From: Piromyces finnis
Taxonomy: Eukaryota; Neocallimastigomycota; Neocallimastigomycetes; Neocallimastigales; Neocallimastigaceae
Assembly: GCA_002104945.1 (NCBI GenBank)
Contig: MCFH01000004.1
Location: 720,001-784,000, forward strand
Direction: 5' to 3'
Length of the DNA: 64,000 nucleotides
Shown here one piece after another: positions 26,344-43,076 of the stretch. How positions within the stretch are numbered: the stretch's first letter is position 1; each line of letters starts with the position of its first letter. The position numbers were made by a program, and so were the translations under genes. The notes below the pieces were generated by a model. That model had not been told where the DNA came from and did not search any database. It was given only the letters and a program-made list of their open reading frames with translations.

Positions 26344-29300
26344 ATGAAAAAAATTCTTTAACCATATAATTTATATTCCCCACACATAAAAATTTCTGTT
26401 TTTTATAATATATATATACATATACTTTTCATTTAATTTAACCTAAATAGAAATAATTAATTCTCACCACTCATTGTTATTTTATTTATTTATTTATTTA
26501 TTATTTTTTCTCAAAAAAAAAAAAAAAAAAAAAAAAAATGGAGTCAAGCATAGTATATATATCTATATAATATATAATGTAAATATTTTTAAGTTTTGAA
26601 AATATTTATACCACAAAAAATTCCAACATAGTTTTTTTTTTTAATTTATATTCCTAGAATTTTTAAGAAATATATAAATATATATAATATGTATTTTTTT
26701 TTTTTTTTTTATTTTCCTTTTTAATATTATTTATATCTTGTATTTTTTTTTATTTTTATTTTACTATATCACACTTGAAATTTAATACAATATCTAAATA
26801 AATAATAAATAATATAGATTAAATATATATAAAAGATTATCGTGTCGTTGTTTGTGTAAATAGTATGTAGTAATGATGGTAAATTTATGGAGTAAATTAA
26901 TTTTTAATATAAGAAATAAAGGTTAATAGATGTCAAATATCTAAATGCCTATTACCTATGGATTTTTTATTTAATATAAAAAAGGGTATACATAGAATAT
27001 TCTTGAAAAGGCTATTTACTCGAATTCTATTGAATTTCTATAATATATTCAATTTTTTTTTTTTTTTTTTATTTTATAGGTCTACATACTAAAATACATC
27101 AAAAAAAAAAAAAAAAAAAAAAAAGAATAATCAAATCTTTTAATATAAACTTTAAAAAATTTCATTCACTTTTTAAAATATATGAAATTGAAATTATACA
27201 TCATGTGATAATCATATGTTATATATGATACTAGTCCATTTATTAAAGTTATTACCCTACTTGGCATGATCAATTTTTTTAAAATGATTGAATAAAGGAA
27301 TATTTTAAAATTTATATTAGATAAGTTGACTTTTTTTTAAAGTATTTCTAAATAACTTTATGTTTTAACATATACTTTTATTACTTTTATTATTTTCTTA
27401 TTCATAAAGCATTTGCTCAACTTTATATTAAAAATTGTTTTTAATTTTTTTTCTTTTTTTTTTCTTGGTACTGAAACTAATCCGTCTTTATAATAAAATC
27501 TTGGCTTTTTTGTATTCATTTTTTTTTTATAAATTTAAATTTAAAATTTCATTACATTGTTCGATACATTATCCAATATAATCTACATAATGTAAATAAA
27601 ACTCCATAATTTCAATACATTTATTTTGATTCTCAAGCCACATAATATTAGTTATTTCAGGAATAACTTTTTCAAGGAAAAATTAGACTATATAGTCTAA
27701 TCTTTATAATTAATTAAAACTAAGTAATAATTATTCAATATTCAATATATTAGAGTATAATGCGATATATTGTTTTATATATTTTCAATACTACTTTTAC
27801 TCTATCTGTAAAAAAGCTTAATTTTTCTTGTATCACTAAAAAATAAAATGAGGATTTTAAATATTTAATAAGAAATTTATTATCATGTATAATAGAATAT
27901 AAATATAATATATAAAATAATATAAATAAATATAAATATTATTCTTTTATTAAAAATAAATGTGGATAATATTGAAAAACAAGTATTATTTTAAAAAAAA
28001 GTAAACATAGAAGATGTGTTTAAAGAATGACTATTAAATAAAAAATCAGTAAAACTGCAATGATATTGTGTAATTCATTCTATAAGGCTTATAAATGTTG
28101 TATTATAAAGATGAAACTTTTATAATTGTACATACAACTTTTTAAACCATTATACACATATCAAAGGAATGATAAATATAATTTAAAATAGTTTCCAATT
28201 ATCATTATAAATTATAACTATTATTATTGAAATGTTTAAAGTTTCGATTGTTTTCTTTTATATAAACTTTATGCAGTTGAGCATGCGTAATTCACATTTA
28301 ATACTTGTTAGAATAAGAATTTCATTTAAAAAGATAAAATTAAATGATATTTTCTTTTTTTATTAAATTCAATTTCCAATTTCATTTGAGATACTATTCA
28401 AATAAACCATGAATAGAAAAGATTATTTATAATCAACACTACCACTTTCTTTTTTTTTTTTTTTTTACCTTACTAAAAGTGGTTCTATTCCTTTTTTTTT
28501 TTTTCTTTAATAAATAATTAAACTAGGAATAATATATTTTTTAATATATATTAATTTTGAGTAAGATTGAAAATTTGAATAAATGCCAATATTTTTCAAA
28601 ACCTCCTAAATATTAATTAATATATTATAATATATTAATTAATCATTAATAATAAATGAATAAATAAATAATTTTATTCATCCTAATTAATATCATGCCA
28701 ATATTTTTAAAAAAAGATAAATAAAAAAAAAAAGTAAACTATAAATAAAACAAAAAAATTCTTTTTTTTTTTTCAATACTTTTATGCTCTATTCATTTAT
28801 GATAAACTAAATAATTTTAAAGTATTCATCTTTAGATGTATAAAAGATGTTTAAAAAAGATTAATACAAACAAAAAAAATATTTAATGCTTGTTTATACG
28901 GATAAGCTCCAAAATCTTTAAAATATCTAAACAAACAACCAAATAAAAAAAAAAAAAAGGAATAAAACATTTTATTAAAGAAATAGTTTAAAATCATAAT
29001 AACTAAATTATAATTATAAAATATAAAATGTTAGTATGATAAGTATTTCAAAAAATATAGTAGAATAAGAATAAAATAATCAACTTTTATAATTATATAT
29101 ATTAATAAATTTATTTCATAAAGTATTCCAAATACTTATTAAATATAAGTTGTATTTTGAATATATATTTTTAAGAGAATCATTGAGTAAAATTTAAAAG
29201 GTTTCTTTATAATATAATATATAAATAACTTACTATCATACACTTTCAATAGCAATAAACGAATAGAAGAAAAAAATTAGTAATTAATAATTACTCTTAT

Positions 29301-29436
29301 ATTTAATATATACTATCTTTACGCCTGACATTAATATTTTAAAGTTTCCTTTCCTTTTTTTTAAAAAAAAAATACTTTTTGTTTTAAACGTTTTTAATTA
29401 AAAAATATTAAAAAAATTAATAACTTCAAGTTTAAA
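26344..29436. other. 3.1-kb intergenic region with decayed coding traces
   Basis: The first 800 bases are homopolymers and AT runs (poly-A at 26513-26538 and 27101-27124). From about 27200 to 28340 the sequence is less simple and shows short coding-like stretches on the minus strand, listed separately. The remainder is AT-rich and featureless. It ends with the promoter of the phosphatase-like gene. Confidence 0.5.
27358..27838 (-). pseudogene. Possible decayed coding sequence, family unknown
   Basis: Minus-strand reading gives several protein-like pieces in different frames. About 27838-27750 reads VIQEKLSFFTDRVKVVLKIY and onward to a stop. About 27685-27569 reads FLEKVIPEITNIMWLENQNK and onward to a stop. 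27519-27358 is a 53-residue frame starting MNTKKPRFYYKDGLVSVPRK. The pieces cannot be joined into one frame: a stop directly precedes the second piece and no acceptor lies between. YKDGLVSVP faintly recalls the stretch before the zinc-binding region of retroelement integrases, but no HHCC residues follow. I regard this as an old gene or retroelement remnant. Chance is not excluded. Confidence 0.3.
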
Positions 29437-30072
29437 ATGAGATTTAATACAATAAATAAACTCAATATTAAAAGCTATCTATTATGTTTTGTATATATCC
29501 TTATTACCAAAATAACGCTATCAAGAAAAATCATATTAATACAAAATGCTGAATCAGACCAAAATAGTAATACTTCATTAAGTATAACAGGTGAAGCTAG
29601 AAGCATCTGTTTAAACGAGTTAATCGAAAATAATGAGGAACTTAAGCCTCAAATTATTTATGCTCAAAATCCTAATGGTGATTTATATACCCCTTTGCCA
29701 TATCAAACAGTAAGTTATATTGCCTCTAAACAAAATATTAAAATTGTTGATTCTTTTAAGGAAAGACAGCAAGCAAAGTTGGCTTCAACAATAGAAAACT
29801 TATCAGATGAAATAAATACTATATTACTTTGTTGGAATCGTTACCAAATTGAATTGCTAGTAAGAACTTTAGGTATTGATGAACCACCTATTTGGAATGA
29901 TGGTTATGATAATTTATGGATTGTAGAAAACAATACTTTAAATGATACAACTCAAAATTTAGGCAGTTGTATTGAAAAAGTAAAAGTTGACCTTTATAGC
30001 GGTATTACTGAAAAAAAGAATTCTATTCATATATACCTATTATCTATACTTGCCATATTTTTTTTATTATAA
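29437..30072 (+). CDS. Secreted histidine-phosphatase-fold protein lacking catalytic histidines
   Basis: A single exon of 211 residues. A hydrophobic N-terminal segment (residues about 14-28, LLCFVYILITKITLS) acts as a signal peptide or anchor. A hydrophobic C-terminal end (SIHIYLLSILAIFFLL) preceded by a small-residue region suggests GPI attachment or a tail anchor. The body aligns in outline with the phosphoglycerate-mutase-like superfamily: KIILIQNAES stands where these enzymes have an RHG or RHAE motif, followed by LSITGEARSICL, YAQNPNGDLYTPLPYQTVSY, and LLCWNRYQIELLVRTLGI, where active members have W-E-H. Both catalytic histidines and the first arginine are replaced (Q-N-A and W-N-R). 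I infer a non-enzymatic surface or wall-associated protein. The fold assignment rests on pattern memory, so it needs a profile comparison. Confidence 0.65.
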   Translation: MRFNTINKLNIKSYLLCFVYILITKITLSRKIILIQNAESDQNSNTSLSITGEARSICLNELIENNEELKPQIIYAQNPNGDLYTPLPYQTVSYIASKQNIKIVDSFKERQQAKLASTIENLSDEINTILLCWNRYQIELLVRTLGIDEPPIWNDGYDNLWIVENNTLNDTTQNLGSCIEKVKVDLYSGITEKKNSIHIYLLSILAIFFLL

Positions 30073-31496
30073 ATAACAATGATAAAAAAAAAAAAGGTAT
30101 GGGAAAAAACAAAGTATATTAGAAAGGAAAATAACCGTAGTAATCCTTTCTGTGAATAAAAAAAAAAAGTCAAATTAAGAATATATCAGTTTTATATCAA
30201 TTCTGAAATGTAACCTATTTAAAAGTTAATATATATATATAGTATATTTCTAAATATAATCCAATAACTTTTAAATAATTAATTACTTCTAAGGATATAT
30301 ACCCGCAATATAAAATAATAATATTGTATTAAAATCAATTAATAATGATATATCAGTCATTTTTATACATGAATATTAATACAACAATAATAACAACAAA
30401 AAGTAACAAGATAATAAATATTATTAACGTAAAAAAAAAAGTAATTAGTTATTAAACATAAATATTACTTTTAATAGTATCATTTAATATTAATTGACCT
30501 ATCTATAATTAAATCCTTGTTTAAAGGAAAAATTAATATTTATTTGGAAAGACATATTTACTTTTTATATATATAATTTATCATAGAACTAATAATATTT
30601 TAAGTTTTTAAATTAATGCAAATAAAAAACTATAATTTTTTTTTTAAAACTAGTTAGTAAAAAATGTACTATATTTTATTTTTTAAACAATCATTTTTAA
30701 TAAATACACTATAATTACTTTTAATCGTTATATATAACATATAAATAAATATATATAAATATATATATTATGTTTTTAAATTCAATTTAAACTTTTTTCT
30801 TTTTTTCCAAAAAAGAAAAATAATATTTTATCAAATAAAGAATTCATAACTATTAATAAAATGAAACAAATATTTTTTTTTTCATATTGTATTTATGTAT
30901 TATTATGAAATGATGCTTTATAAAAAACCCTCGATTTTTATAGAATTTATATATCAATATTTTAGATGCAATAAAAAAAAAATGTTCCTAAAAGAAGGCA
31001 GATGAATATAAAATTTTTATTTGTGAAATTCTTTGTATACATTGTTTGTCATTATTCTTTTCTTCATAGCATTTTTAATTTTTTTTTTGGCCAATGAAAT
31101 ATCAAGATCCTATTTTTTTTTTTTTTATAATAATTTTAAAGATTTTTTAATTTATATCATTATATATTTTATCAAATTGGCAAAAGAAAAAAGTTGAAAA
31201 AAGTATAATGTGGAATTAATATTTTTATCTTTAAAAAGAAAGGAAAAAAAAAAAAAAAATAGGAAAAAAGACCGAGATATATATAAAATATATTTAAAAA
31301 ACATTATTTTGTAAAAAAAAACTAAGGAAAAGAAAAACAAATAATAAATAAATAAAAAAAAATAGAGCTATTTATTCGTTTTTCATTTTATACTTAAAAA
31401 TAGTTAAAGTTTTGTTAAAAGGTTTTTTACTTAGTAAGAGTCAAGAGTCAATAGATAAAGTAACAATTAGAAAGAAAGAAGAGATTATTAACAATA
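30073..31496. other. Intergenic region
   Basis: AT-rich spacer between two same-strand genes. Homopolymer T and A runs are frequent (31120-31130, 31246-31259). No exon-like or RNA-like stretch is seen. Confidence 0.55.
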
Positions 31497-33127
31497 ATGT
31501 CATCTATAGCTCTTTCAAATACCTCTGTAATACGAAGAAAAACATCTTTTTATCATTTACCTAATGAATTAGTCTGTAAAGTATTTGAATATACAAATGA
31601 ACTCACATTACTTTTCACTTGTAAACGTTATTATTATTTGGTAAACATAGGACCTAAACATTAAAGGGTTTTTTTTATTTGTTTATTATTATTTTTCCAA
31701 AAAAAAAAAACTTTAGGATATAATGAAATTTTTAAAATTAGGAATTATTATTATTATATATTACAAATAAAATTCGAAATTCGAAATTTTTAGATTTGAA
31801 ATTATTTTATTAATTATAATCCCTTTTTCTTTTCTTTTCTTTCTTTTTTTTTTTTAATATATTCATTGTTTATTCAATAGTGGAAATATAGTTCCCTTAT
31901 GAAAGCACTTTATCTCTATCAAAACTCGAATAAAGACGATAAAAAGCAGAATTTCACATTTCAATCCATTCTTAAATACAATTTTTTAAATGAGCAAGTA
32001 GTTGAAATATTAGAACGTTGGTTCCTCAGTAAATATAGTTGGAATGATATGAAAAATATTTATTCAACATGTCATTTACCAAAGTAAATATTCTTTATAA
32101 TGAAAGAATTAATAATAATTATATAAAAGTGTTATAGGAATAAATGATAATATAATAATAATAATAATAATAGTAATAATAATTAATATAAAATATTCAT
32201 AAAAATTCAAATTTTAATTATTCCATCTCATTATATATTAGATGGTTATTGAAAAAACCTTCCTTAAATTTTATCAAATTTTTAATGGATAAAGGTGTAT
32301 CTTCTTCAGAACCAGCAAATAGACCTTTAATTTTAGCATGTAGTAAGTAACTTTTTTATAAAATATTTAAATTTTTTAAAAATTTGAAATTTCAATAAAT
32401 TTTAAATATAATATATGTATATTATATATATAAATATATATATATTTAATAGAAAAGCACAATGTGGAATTAGTAAAAATGTTATTAGCAGGTACATTAT
32501 CACAATATATATACAAATGATATAAATAAAATTATTTTAAAGATTTCAAAAACAAAAATAATAATGATAAAAAAAAAAAAAACTTTTAAATCTATTAATA
32601 TAGTTGGTGTAAATCCTCGACAATACAATGATGGACCATTACTAGTTGCAACAAAGTAATTTTATAATCAGAATTTTTTTTTTTTTTTTATTTAGTTTTC
32701 TATATTTGACTGTAGTTAAATTTTTTCATTGCATTAATTCAATCATAAATATATATATATAATGTATATATGTATATATTATTGTTTTTATTAATACAAT
32801 ATAGAAAAAAATATAATGATATAGTACTTTTACTTCTTCAGCATTACACCAATACGAAAGCTTCGAAAGATGGTATTAATAATGCACTTAATATTGCTAT
32901 AAGACAAAAAAATAAAGCATTGGTTTCCATTTTTGTTAAATATGGAGGTAATATATTTAATATATATATTTCAAAGTTGTTTATTAATAATGATATATCT
33001 AAATCTCTTACCATAATTTTAAATATGTTCTACTTTATATTTTCAACCCTTTAATTTTCATTTATTAAAATATATATATATATATATAGGTATACCAAAA
33101 ATAGAACTATTGAAAAAAATGAGATGA
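31497..33127 (+). CDS. Small F-box/ankyrin-repeat protein
   Basis: Seven exons (31497-31640, 31881-32083, 32242-32342, 32453-32491, 32604-32655, 32805-32947, 33090-33127) join in phase to 239 residues. Residues about 15-48 (FYHLPNELVCKVFEYTNELT, then LLFTCKRYYYL) match an F-box: Leu-Pro start, hydrophobic spacing and a terminal Cys-Lys/Arg. The rest contains degenerate ankyrin units, for example RPLILACKKHNVELVKMLLA followed by GVNPRQYNDGPLLVATKKKY and ALNIAIRQKNKALVSIFVKY. Each pairs a helix of the (L)LxAxxxxxxxxVxxLL type with the next. F-box proteins recruit substrates to Skp1-cullin ubiquitin ligases, and ankyrin repeats would be the substrate-binding part. The protein ends shortly after the last repeat (ELLKKMR). 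Very small exons (39 and 52 nt) are notable. Confidence 0.68.
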
Positions 33128-33874
33128 TTCCTGATAAATATTCATGTTCTAACTTTTAACTGAAATATATATATATATATATGTATATATATGTATTAAC
33201 ATAAATATACTTTATAAAAAAAAAAAAAACTATTTATACCAGACAATATATACTATATACTATCACTTAATAGTTTTATCTATCTTTTATATATTTATTA
33301 TTCATTAATATATTTATTTATTCTAAAGTTATATTTCAAATTTAAAACAATTAAAAAATTAATATAGAAATCATCAATAAAATACTAAGTAATAACAATA
33401 ATAGCAATGATAATAATAATAGAAATAGAAATACCTGTTTAAAATACTATCCTTATTTTATTTTATTTTTTTTTTTTTATTATTATTACTTTTTAAAATT
33501 TTGTAAAGTCAATTTAATTTTTTTTTTATTTGATGTTTTATTATATTATATTTATTTATTTTAATAATAAATAGATTTTTTAAAAATAAAATATAAAAAT
33601 AAAAATAAAAAATAGAAATTAAAAATGAATAAAATATAAACATATAAATATATATATATATAATATATATACATAAAGTAGAATCATGACAACATAGGAT
33701 AGATGATCATTTCTTAAAGGAAAAAAAATAAAATAAGATATATTATAAAGGAAAATTAAATAATATAAAATATATAAATTATGAAATAGGTAAATTTATT
33801 TAAAAAGTTTTAAAGCTTTTTTTCTTTTTAAAGATTATTTTGGATTTTTAGAGAAAAAAAAAATAAAAGTTTAT
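33128..33874. other. Convergent 3' spacer between F-box/ankyrin gene and MCM5
   Basis: AT-rich, with AT dinucleotide runs at 33161-33195 and 33650-33672. No gene is seen. Confidence 0.55.
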
Positions 33875-38586
<4,712 letters not shown>

Positions 38587-38740
38587 TTTTAATTATTTAA
38601 TTTAATAAAAAGTATGAAAAAATTTAAATGGGAATATTTCTATATATAAATATATATAAATAACTAAAAAAGAAAGGCGGGGAAAAAAAGATAGCAAAAG
38701 AAAAATAATTTCGAAATTGAAATTTCTTTAATTATTATTC

Positions 38741-38773
<33 letters not shown>

Positions 38774-39880
38774 ATGGAAAATATATAAAAAATTTTTAAA
38801 AAATGATTCATTGATGATTATACAGAAAATTTTTTTAAAAAAAAAAAGATATTTTTTAAAATAAAAAAATTAAAAATTTTAAATAAAAAACATATTTTAT
38901 TCACATTTTTATAAAGGAATAGAGTACGATTATAATATTTACAATTTCTTTTTATATTTATTATTTGTCAAAAAAAGATTAACAAAAGAAATTCATAAAA
39001 TGACATATTTCTTTTCATTACTAAAACAGTTTAAATATCAAATAATTCTAATGTACTAATAAATAATATTAATTTTTATTATTTATTGTCTATATATAAA
39101 TTTTTAAAAAGCCTAATCATAACTAATTACTATTTTTTAATATTATAATTTATACATTTATAAATATTTTAAAATAGTTTTTTCATCGAACTTTAAAAAA
39201 AAAAAAAACTGGTTTTTTTAATGCTTTTTTTTTTTTTATTATAATTTACATATTTATATACTATTCATTAGACGAATTTTTAATTGATTTTGTGTAACAT
39301 AATATTAAAAAGAAAAAGAAAAATTTTAAGGTCTCTACATTACTTCCTATTTTATAATAATGAATAAAACAAAATTTATATGTATTTACTTTTAATAAAT
39401 ATAATATTAAAATGTCACCTTCAGCACAACAATTTCCAATTTTATTATTATTATTATTATTATTTATTTATCCATAAATCATCCACTAACAATAATTTCA
39501 AAAAAGTTTATATTTGATAAAATACTTTTGGTTGATTGGAATAATATAAAAATAATATTTTTTGTATATTTATCTTTTTTATTTTTTAATTTTACTTTTT
39601 TTTTTTTTTAAATAATATAAAAATCAAGAGTAATTAAAAAGTTGAGTATAGTATTGAGTTAATAGCATTATTATTATTATTATTATCACTTATTAATTTA
39701 TTTTAAAGGTATGGCATGGCTAAATACATCAACCAATTTTTATTTATATTTATTTAAAATCAAAAAGAATTTAAGAAAAGGATAAAGGGTTGGATAATAG
39801 ATTTTCTTTTTTTTTTTTTTTTTATTATTATTAGTGTCTATGTGCAAATAGTATATCTATCTATTTTTTTTATTATTATT
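38587..39880. other. Spacer between MCM5 start and DDHD phospholipase end
   Basis: It holds the MCM5 promoter and the phospholipase 3' end. Long A-runs (38755-38774) and T-runs (39809-39823) and TTA triplets (39440-39462, 39669-39686) are present. Nothing coding is seen. Confidence 0.55.
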
Positions 39881-42386
39881 TTACAATAATGGGGAAGAAA
39901 TATTTGTTTGTTTCTTTTCTTTTTCATCGTACTCAGTTTTAGTTATAATAGATTTCATGATATGATATATTAAGAAACGATTTTGCCTAGATTAAATTAA
40001 AAGAAAAAAAAAATAGTTAATAATTTCACTATAGATATTAAAATTTATTTTTAAAAAAATATTATTATTAAAAAAAAAAAAAACGAGAGTTTTAATCTGA
40101 AATTTACCAGTAAGAGGTGTGAGCACCTAATGCAGCAACATAACTACCCTTAATGACATCGGAAATATTTTCTTGTAAAACATAATCTACTCTATATTTT
40201 AATAAAGGGTGATTATTAATAGCAATTCTACCATCAGGTAATTGAGTACTTTCAATTTCATTTCCATTTGAGGATTTGGACTCTGAATTTCCTAAACTTT
40301 TCTTCCTTGATTCACTTGAACTACTATTGGATTTAAAACTTGGGAAACATTTTATTGTCATTTTCTTTTGTTTTGTATTATTTGTTTCAGAGGTATCATT
40401 AGCTGATATGGAATGATTTGAATTTTGATTGAATCCTGGTATATTATTATTTTCTTGTGATATATTATTATTAGAGACGTCAAAAGAAAGGCTATTTATT
40501 GAAGACGATTGTGGAGAACGAAGAGTTGAATCGTTATTATTACTACCACTATTACTACTACCATTACTACTATCATCATTATTATGGTCATTATCATTAT
40601 TATTTTGAGAGAAGAAACGGCTCATTTTGTTTAATAGGCCATCACTATTTTTTTTTGGTGATTTACTTACAGGTTCTGTTTCATGAACTTGACTAGCATT
40701 TTCTAATGCATCAACCTTTGATGAAGTAGGAGCAATGGTAATTGTAGTATCGGTAATCTTAGGACTTGAAAGTGTGGAATTTAATATGTCTTTTGGACCT
40801 TGGTATGAAATAAATGAATTTTCAGTTTTTATTACAGGGGATGGTGTACATTTTTTGACTTGTTCGATATTTTCATTCTTGGGAGATGAGCAACGATGAG
40901 GTTGAAATTTATTTATTTCTTCACTATCTTTAGAAATCTCATTATCAGATGAGATTGATGACGATTCAGTTACTTTATCATTTTCGTTGTGTTTATTTAA
41001 TTTAGATGGGGAATTTAATGATGAAACAGAAAAGGAAGGTGAAGATGCTGACAATAAATCATTGGGATATGTATCATCATAGGAATGTGTAGATTTTGGA
41101 GAAAATACGATATTTTCAGTGTAAAAATTATTTGTATCTTTTTGATCTATTTCAGTAGAATCTGGACTTACAGATGTTTTTTCTAGAACCAGTCCTTTTT
41201 GTTCAGAATTACTTTTAATTTTAGTGGGACTTGTTGACAAACTGTGATTTAATTTATTGGAAAAGCGTTCACGAAGATTAGTAAAAAGTGATGAGGTATT
41301 AGATCCAGCACTGCGTGAATTAATTTGATTTGAGTTTTCATAATCGACATTACTATTATTGATATTTATATTCTTTATACAAACTGGTTTTACATATTGT
41401 AAATCTTCATCAACCATTGGCTCATAACGATAAGCAAATGGATCGGTTCGATTATAGATATTTTGGAATACAATATGTTCTGGTAAATGATAATTTTGAT
41501 AATACTGACAACGCATAATCATAGCTGCACTTATGGAAGAACCGCAAACATAAAAAAATTCTGGATAAAAATTAATGGATGGAAAAATGACTTCCCCATT
41601 ACCAAAATAAAGCTTTCTTTCAACTCTCTCTTCAGAATAATTCATATTATCAAGATTGTCTGTATCAGCGCAATGGAAGTTTGTTGCATTGGTTTGATCT
41701 TGATCATTATTATTAATATGAATTAATTCATTTTCAGAAAATAGCTCTTCTGTTTCTGAAAAGCAAGTATCATTTATACTACATGAAGTATTTGTGTCTT
41801 TTATTTTTTCCTCAGTTTTATTATACTCCTTATATTTTTCTAATTTTTTAAAGTCCTGATTAACTAATATATCATAAAGAATAACACCTCCTAGAGAATG
41901 ACCAAAAAGAATTACTTTTCCTTTAAAATCAGGATGCTGACTTTTATATTCATTGTATGCATTATTCATTAATTCTACTACAGCTGATATAATTCTTTGA
42001 CCATGATATGATGTAAACTATTATAAATGAAATTTTATATATATTTTATATTATAATAATATGAATTAATATAACTAATGTACATGACGTTTTCTATTTT
42101 ACAAATGTATATGTATATATATTTATATATCATTTTTTTCCTACATAGAATAGAACATCACCCATAAAATTACTTGTCATTGAACGAATTGCTTGACATG
42201 AATTTAAAGTAATGGCATTAAAACGTCTAATTAAAATTTCAAAAATTAAATATTAAATATATAAATATATATGCATCATCATATTTATTATGAAATATTT
42301 ATATTCATTATATATTAATAAAATAAATGAGTAAATGTAAAAATATATAAATTAATTAAAATACATTATATATACATATTATTTAA

Positions 42387-42420
<34 letters not shown>

Positions 42421-43076
42421 GGTTCTTACTTATCTACAGTATTTAGGTCATGTAATTCATCATGCCATCCTATAGAATAAAAAAAATTATAAATTAATTT
42501 ATATTATTGTATATTATTGTATATAAAAACTTTAAAAGGGTCTATTTATATTTTTCTTTAAAAATATTAATTATTTTTTAAACTATAATTACTGATAGCA
42601 ATAAAATGGACAGTATATTTTTCACCATATTCTGCTTTTATATATTCTTTAGCATATTCTTCAAACTGTCTTACTGTTGTATTTTAATATCATTGATGTT
42701 AATGATAGAGAAATATAAATTAATATGTAACATATTATTAAAAGTTTTTTTTTTTTTATTTTAAAAAATATAAAGAAAAAATATTAATATATATCATAAT
42801 TTCCAGTTACCTTTTTTATAATGTCTTTTTGCTTCTCCAACTCCGTGAACAACAAAAACAAGAAAATCAACAGCTTCTATTTCATTATATTAATTATACA
42901 GAAATTTTATTAAGTATTTTATATAAAATTTCCATACTACAATATATTATATATATATTGTATATATTTTTAAAAAAAATTTCTCAATGTTTACCTTCTT
43001 TTGAATTAACTTCTTTAGTTTCTTGGCTTTGATTTTTACTTATTTTATTTATTATACTAGATTTTAAACTAGTCAT
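39881..43076 (-). CDS. DDHD-domain phospholipase (PA-PLA1 family)
   Basis: Seven minus-strand exons (43076-42995, 42876-42811, 42673-42593, 42469-42430, 42226-42145, 42017-40108, 39986-39881) join in phase to 788 residues. The first exons carry FLVFVVHGVGE and WHDELHD, then DVLFYFTSYHGQRII. The large exon has the lipase nucleophile elbow GHSLGG (Ser at about residue 158), NIYNRTDPFAYRYEP (DDHD aspartate region) and, near the end, LQENISDVIKGSYVAALGAH followed by TSYW. These are hallmarks of the intracellular phosphatidic-acid-preferring phospholipase A1 family (yeast Ddl1; animal DDHD1/2), which acts on ER, Golgi or mitochondrial membranes. A Ser/Asn-rich insert of about 380 residues (about 330-710) splits the DDHD domain. 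The enzyme appears intact. Confidence 0.9.
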
